Shown here: piece after piece, positions 6,334 through 8,861 of the stretch
How positions within the stretch are numbered: the first letter of the stretch is position 1
Layout of the letters: each line of letters opens with the position of its first letter
Origin: Pseudomonadota bacterium
Lineage (GTDB): Bacteria; Pseudomonadota; Gammaproteobacteria; Burkholderiales; Ferrovaceae
DNA: 8,861 bases
Reading direction: 5' to 3'
Assembly: GCA_021828575.1 (NCBI GenBank)
Contig: JAJZEL010000206.1
Location: 1-8,861, forward strand
The notes under the pieces: model-generated
The model's input: the letters and a program-made list of their open reading frames with translations, nothing else
Database searches by the model: none
Told to the model about the DNA's origin: nothing
Program-made: the position numbers and the translations under genes

Positions 6334-6900
6334 CTGGCTTCCCCTAAGGAGCTGTCTGATTTTCTTTCCCAAACGGAGCGTCGTGCTTTCAAGCATGCAG
6401 TCTATGCCGTTCGTGATGAGGAAACCGCATTGGACATTGTCCAGGATGCCATGCTGAAACTTGCGGAAAAATACCCTGATCGCCCTGCGGAGGAACTCCC
6501 TCCCCTGTTTCAGCGAATACTACAAAATCACATCAAGGATCATTTCCGCAGACAGAAACTTCGCAACTGGTGGACCCCTCTAATCAGTGCACTGAAAGGA
6601 CGGGAGGACGAAGATGACTCGGACTTTTTGGAAACCCTGCTGCCAGAGCCCGCCAAAAACGCCACGGGAGACCCCGATAACCAACTGAATCAGAAGCAGA
6701 TTTTAAAAGAGATCGAGAACGCGCTGGAAAAACTGCCTCCCCGTCAACGGGAAGCCTTCCTCCTGCGTTATTGGGAGGAGATGGATGTGGCAGAAACGGC
6801 CTTGATCATGGGATGCACCGAGGGAAGCGTGAAAACGCACAGCTCGAGGGCAGTGCATGCGTTGGCAGCGTTCCTGTCCTCCAGAGGCATTACCTTATGA
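6334..6900 (+). CDS. ECF-type RNA polymerase sigma factor
   Basis: The product, 188 residues from CTG 6334, is a two-domain sigma factor. Region 2 covers about residues 15-82 (ERRAFKHAVYAVRDEETALDIVQDAM..., then LFQRILQNHIKDHFRRQKLRNWW), with the aromatic and basic residues used for promoter opening. Region 4 covers about 130-184 (LEKLPPRQREAFLLRYWEEMDVAETALIMGCTEGSVKTHSSRA), a helix-turn-helix for -35 binding. An acidic linker joins them (REDEDDSDFLE). Start choice: from memory, homologues begin M-A-x-x-x-ELSDFL; here that position is CTG 6334 (then ASPKELSDFL), preceded by GGGAG. The other option is TTG 6286, adding 16 unrelated residues with a poorer site. The next gene starts inside the stop codon (ATGA), which suggests coupled translation and a stoichiometric partner, as for a sigma/anti-sigma pair. 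The target promoters and the inducing signal are unknown. Confidence 0.9.
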   Translation: MASPKELSDFLSQTERRAFKHAVYAVRDEETALDIVQDAMLKLAEKYPDRPAEELPPLFQRILQNHIKDHFRRQKLRNWWTPLISALKGREDEDDSDFLETLLPEPAKNATGDPDNQLNQKQILKEIENALEKLPPRQREAFLLRYWEEMDVAETALIMGCTEGSVKTHSSRAVHALAAFLSSRGITL

Positions 6901-7289
6901 ATGAACATCAAACCACCCAATACATTACCCGACTGCTGAACCAGAGCACTCGTCACCTGTCCTCCCATCAGGTGGATCGCCTCCGGCTGGCCCGTCAACG
7001 CGCCCTGTCGTCCGCCACCAGCGAGCGCTGGCAGCTGGCTGGCGCCCCGAGTGGGATGGATTCTACAGGGGGCAAATCCTTTCATGGCATGCACCTGTTC
7101 AGGGCCGGCGCACTGCTGTTCCTCCTGACGATCTCGGTACTGTTTTCAGGATACTACTGGCAGCAACGCACCCAGCAAGCTGCAGATGATGAAATGGGCC
7201 AGCTGGATGCAAACCTGCTGGCGAGTGACATTCCACTACAGACTTTCGCCCAAAAAGATTTTGGCACATGGCTCGAAGATACGCGCTAG
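6897..7289 (+). CDS. DUF3619-like one-pass membrane protein; candidate anti-sigma factor
   Basis: The 130-residue protein has a basic cytoplasmic N-terminal part (residues 1-65, including QVDRLRLARQRAL), one hydrophobic segment (about 69-88, FRAGALLFLLTISVLFSGYYW) and a C-terminal part with LDANLLASDIPLQTFAQKDFGTWL (103-126), the pattern I associate with DUF3619. The start ATG 6897 overlaps the sigma stop by 4 bases. Its size, single membrane pass with the N terminus probably inside, and place right after an ECF sigma gene make it the obvious candidate anti-sigma factor; this is inference, as no function is known to me. It has no cysteines and so lacks the zinc-binding HxxxCxxC motif of ZAS anti-sigma factors. 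The next gene starts 22 bases before its stop. Confidence 0.85.
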   Translation: MNEHQTTQYITRLLNQSTRHLSSHQVDRLRLARQRALSSATSERWQLAGAPSGMDSTGGKSFHGMHLFRAGALLFLLTISVLFSGYYWQQRTQQAADDEMGQLDANLLASDIPLQTFAQKDFGTWLEDTR

Positions 7290-7720
7290 TCCTCATCTGG
7301 GGAATACTGGCCTGTATCGGAACGCCAGCCTGGGGGGGAGGGGCTTCTACATCCTCCGTTTGGGAACAGCTCACTCCCGAACAAAAATCCATTCTGGCCC
7401 CTGCCGAATGGGACTGGGAGCAGCTGACCCCCGTGCAGCGCCGACGTCTCGTCAATGCGGCACGGCATTACCCCCAATTGACTCCCGAACAGCAAGCCCG
7501 ATTCAAGGCACGAATACCCCTCTGGACCCACCTGCCTCCTGAACAGCGCAATGCCGCCCGGAAAAATTTCAAGGCCTTCAAGAAACTGCCCCCTGAAAAA
7601 CGAGCTGCTGTGAAATCCCATCTTCAGGCCCAGAATCCTGCCGCAGCCCCACCTGTTTCAACGCCAACACTTGCGCCCCAGGCAGGATCCGCTGTCGTTG
7701 CTCCATCCGCTGCTCAATAA
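7268..7720 (+). CDS. DUF3106-like exported protein with five LTPEQ-type repeats
   Basis: The 150-residue product begins with an export signal (MARRYALVLIWGILACIGTPAWG). The ILAC sequence at 13-16 could be a weak lipobox with lipidation at C16, or a type I peptidase could cut after about residue 23; I cannot decide. Residues 32-121 are five 18-residue repeats, each with L-T/P-P-E/V-Q/K at the same place, as in DUF3106 proteins. A Pro/Ala-rich tail follows (124-150). The protein is probably periplasmic and helical. It starts 22 bases inside the DUF3619 gene and ends in TAATG shared with the RDD gene, so all are likely translated together. It may sense or buffer an envelope signal for the sigma factor, as the heavily charged repeats of RseB- or CpxP-like regulators do, but that is conjecture. 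A run of seven G (7332-7338) lies just after the signal. Confidence 0.85.
   Translation: MARRYALVLIWGILACIGTPAWGGGASTSSVWEQLTPEQKSILAPAEWDWEQLTPVQRRRLVNAARHYPQLTPEQQARFKARIPLWTHLPPEQRNAARKNFKAFKKLPPEKRAAVKSHLQAQNPAAAPPVSTPTLAPQAGSAVVAPSAAQ
7361..7630 (+). repeat. Five-fold 54-base (18-residue) coding repeat in the DUF3106 gene
   Basis: The key leucine of the LTPEQ/LPPEQ motif falls at residues 35, 53, 71, 89 and 107, an exact period of 18 residues. The units begin W-E-Q, W-E-Q, Y-P-Q, W-T-H and F-K-K, so an aromatic residue precedes the motif by three positions each time. The repeat shows in the protein, while the DNA copies have diverged, so this is an old duplication or a structural constraint. 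Confidence 0.8.
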
Positions 7721-8178
7721 TGGCGACCCGCATGCCCCTTTGGCCACGGTTGATGGCCATGCTCTACGAAACCCTGCTTCTGTTCGGTGTCCTGTTCGTA
7801 GCTGCACTGCCCTTTCTCATCCTGACGGACTATCCTAGGCATCCCGAGCTTCGCAATGTGTATCGCGCTTATCTGTATATCGTCGTTGGGATCTATTGCT
7901 GCTATTTCTGGAACCGGTCGGGACAAACCCCGGCCATGCGCACATGGAAGATCCGACTGGTCACCCAGAATGAAGGACAGGTGCCTTCATTGTACCGATG
8001 CATGGCAAGGTATCTGATGGCATGGCCAGCCTGGCTTTCCGGAATCACACTGGTCTGGACGTTCCTGGACGCCGAAGGACAGTTTCTGCACGATCGTCTG
8101 ACCGGACTGCGTCTGGTCAGGCATGACGCTCCATCCACCAACCCAACCCAAACGCCAGTCCCAGAAAAGCAACATTAG
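7720..8178 (+). CDS. RDD family membrane protein
   Basis: RDD proteins are small multi-pass membrane proteins named for conserved Arg and Asp residues; roles are mostly unknown and transport has been proposed for some. The 152-residue product has three hydrophobic segments (about residues 16-34, 50-64 and 97-115). The first is preceded by PRLMAMLYETLLL: R10 is present, but the first Asp is Glu (E17). It also has GQTPAMRTWKIRLV (68-81), and HDRLTGLRLV (124-133) with the last conserved Asp at 125. The ATG at 7720 overlaps the previous stop as TAATG and no Shine-Dalgarno sequence is visible, so translation is probably by re-initiation; ATG 7732 is an alternative. Its last 62 bases overlap the 3' end of lptG on the other strand, which sets the polar tail (137-152). 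Whether it belongs functionally to the sigma unit or is only carried with it is open. Confidence 0.92.
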   Translation: MATRMPLWPRLMAMLYETLLLFGVLFVAALPFLILTDYPRHPELRNVYRAYLYIVVGIYCCYFWNRSGQTPAMRTWKIRLVTQNEGQVPSLYRCMARYLMAWPAWLSGITLVWTFLDAEGQFLHDRLTGLRLVRHDAPSTNPTQTPVPEKQH

Positions 8179-8773
8179 GCGCCAGCGTACTGACTGCCGG
8201 ACTCCAGTCATTCAGTTGCCCCAAATAGGAAAAAAACCGGCTGGCGAGATAAAAACCCAGACCCAGCCCGATGCCAATCATGATGCGCACACCCACAGCC
8301 CCGGATCGGGGACGCTGCAGGCCGAATGGCAACGCCAGCAGCATCATGACGAGAATGGAAAAAGGGTAAATCAGTTTTCCCCACTCGGCAATTTCGAACC
8401 GGACGGTCTGCTGGCTGTTTTCTTTCAGGTGTTTGATGTAAGTAAACAAATTCCACAACGACATCTGTTCGGGTTCCACCAGCAAGGTGGCCATGACGGC
8501 AGGGGTAATGACAGAGTTCCACACTGCCATGCCTTCTTTTTCCACATGCGCCGAGTCCTTGTCAAAAACAGTCCGTTCCACATCACTGAGTATCCACTGA
8601 TGGTTCTGGTTGAACACGGCCCTTTTGGCCGTGCTGATTCTACGCAAGCGATGCACATCATCGAATTCATAAATGCGCAAATCCCGTAACGAACTGTCGG
8701 GCAGCATTTCACGCACGTTGATGAAGCTGCCGTTGTCCTTGACCCATATGCCCGAACGAAACTGAGTAGCCAC
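8117..8773 (-). CDS. lptG: LPS export ABC transporter permease LptG, C-terminal part; reading frame broken near the right edge
   Basis: LptG pairs with LptF and the ATPase LptB in the inner membrane to drive lipopolysaccharide to the Lpt bridge. The 218 residues visible are the end of the periplasmic jellyroll domain (to about residue 100; FRSGIWVKDNGSFINVREMLPD at 5-26), the coupling region (MSLWNLFTYIKHL, 104-116), and the last three membrane helices with ALPFGLQRPRSGAVG between them (147-161). A whole LptG has about 360 residues, so about 140 from the N terminus are missing. Codon 1 here is only the first in-frame GTG, not a true start: upstream in this frame a TAG occurs at 8816-8818, because the sequence past about 8770 repeats lptG codons from 8585-8685 in a different frame. 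The gene is thus either truly disrupted by a 176-base duplication or intact with an assembly error. The 3' end overlaps the RDD gene by 62 bases. Confidence 0.93.
   Translation of the reverse strand: MATQFRSGIWVKDNGSFINVREMLPDSSLRDLRIYEFDDVHRLRRISTAKRAVFNQNHQWILSDVERTVFDKDSAHVEKEGMAVWNSVITPAVMATLLVEPEQMSLWNLFTYIKHLKENSQQTVRFEIAEWGKLIYPFSILVMMLLALPFGLQRPRSGAVGVRIMIGIGLGLGFYLASRFFSYLGQLNDWSPAVSTLAPNVAFLGLAFGLGWWMERHA
8585..8685. repeat. Direct repeat, copy 1, inside lptG
   Basis: This 101-base segment codes for the LptG stretch from about LRIYEFDDVHRL to NQNHQWILS. It recurs at 8761-8861 with one mismatch (T8593 against G8769), an offset of 176 bases. It contains a perfect hairpin, CACGGCC-CTTTT-GGCCGTG, at 8615-8633. 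Confidence 0.95.
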
Positions 8774-8861
8774 TGATGGTTCTGGTTGAACACGGCCCTT
8801 TTGGCCGTGCTGATTCTACGCAAGCGATGCACATCATCGAATTCATAAATGCGCAAATCCC
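8761..8861. repeat. Direct repeat, copy 2, reaching the right edge
   Basis: Copy of 8585-8685, complete up to the last base of the window. The offset is not a multiple of three, so this copy reads lptG codons in another frame from the rest of the gene. The bases at the junction (about 8761-8775) resemble both sites: the ACTGAGTA-N-CCAC motif, present as GCCAC here and TCCAC at copy 1, looks like a microhomology crossover. Confidence 0.95.

Overview
The window looks like ordinary chromosome from a Gram-negative, moderately GC-rich proteobacterium, most likely a betaproteobacterium. The evidence is the gene content: outer-membrane biogenesis genes (an LpxL-type acyltransferase, a BBP2-like porin, LptG), a PurL of the long proteobacterial type, a YgfX/YgfZ pair, and the row sigma factor, DUF3619, DUF3106, RDD, which I associate with Betaproteobacteria. 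The genus cannot be fixed from the sequence alone. No prophage, insertion sequence, CRISPR array or defence island is visible. Coding density is very high, and no stretch over about 160 bases lacks a gene.

Layout, left to right. (1) Bases 1-1478, minus strand: a YgfX-like membrane protein, then the first 333 codons of purL, which runs off the left edge. (2) Bases 1477-3345, plus strand: ygfZ (folate-dependent Fe-S cluster maintenance) and an LpxL/HtrB-family lipid A acyltransferase. ygfZ and ygfX diverge from start codons that share one CATG. (3) Bases 3360-3740, minus strand: a small secreted protein of unknown function, convergent with the acyltransferase. (4) Bases 3741-3896: a short divergent regulatory region. 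(5) Bases 3897-5159, plus strand: a BBP2-like outer-membrane beta-barrel. (6) Bases 5188-6216, minus strand: tRNA-Ser(UGA) followed at once by a hexose-6-phosphate mutarotase of the YeaD family. (7) Bases 6334-8178, plus strand: a tightly packed four-gene unit, sigma factor, DUF3619, DUF3106, RDD, with overlaps of 4, 22 and 1 bases. (8) Bases 8117-8861, minus strand: the 3' part of lptG, overlapping the RDD gene tail to tail by 62 bases and broken near the right edge by a 176-base-period duplication.

How the genes relate: the lipid A acyltransferase, the porin and LptG all serve the outer membrane, but they lie in different transcription units. The most interesting unit is the sigma-factor operon. 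Its layout suggests a membrane-linked regulatory module: a sigma factor, a one-pass membrane protein in the place of an anti-sigma factor, an exported repeat protein and a polytopic RDD protein. No function for this module is known to me. The lptG duplication is either a real frame-breaking event or an end-of-contig artefact, and it should be resolved before lptG is called broken.
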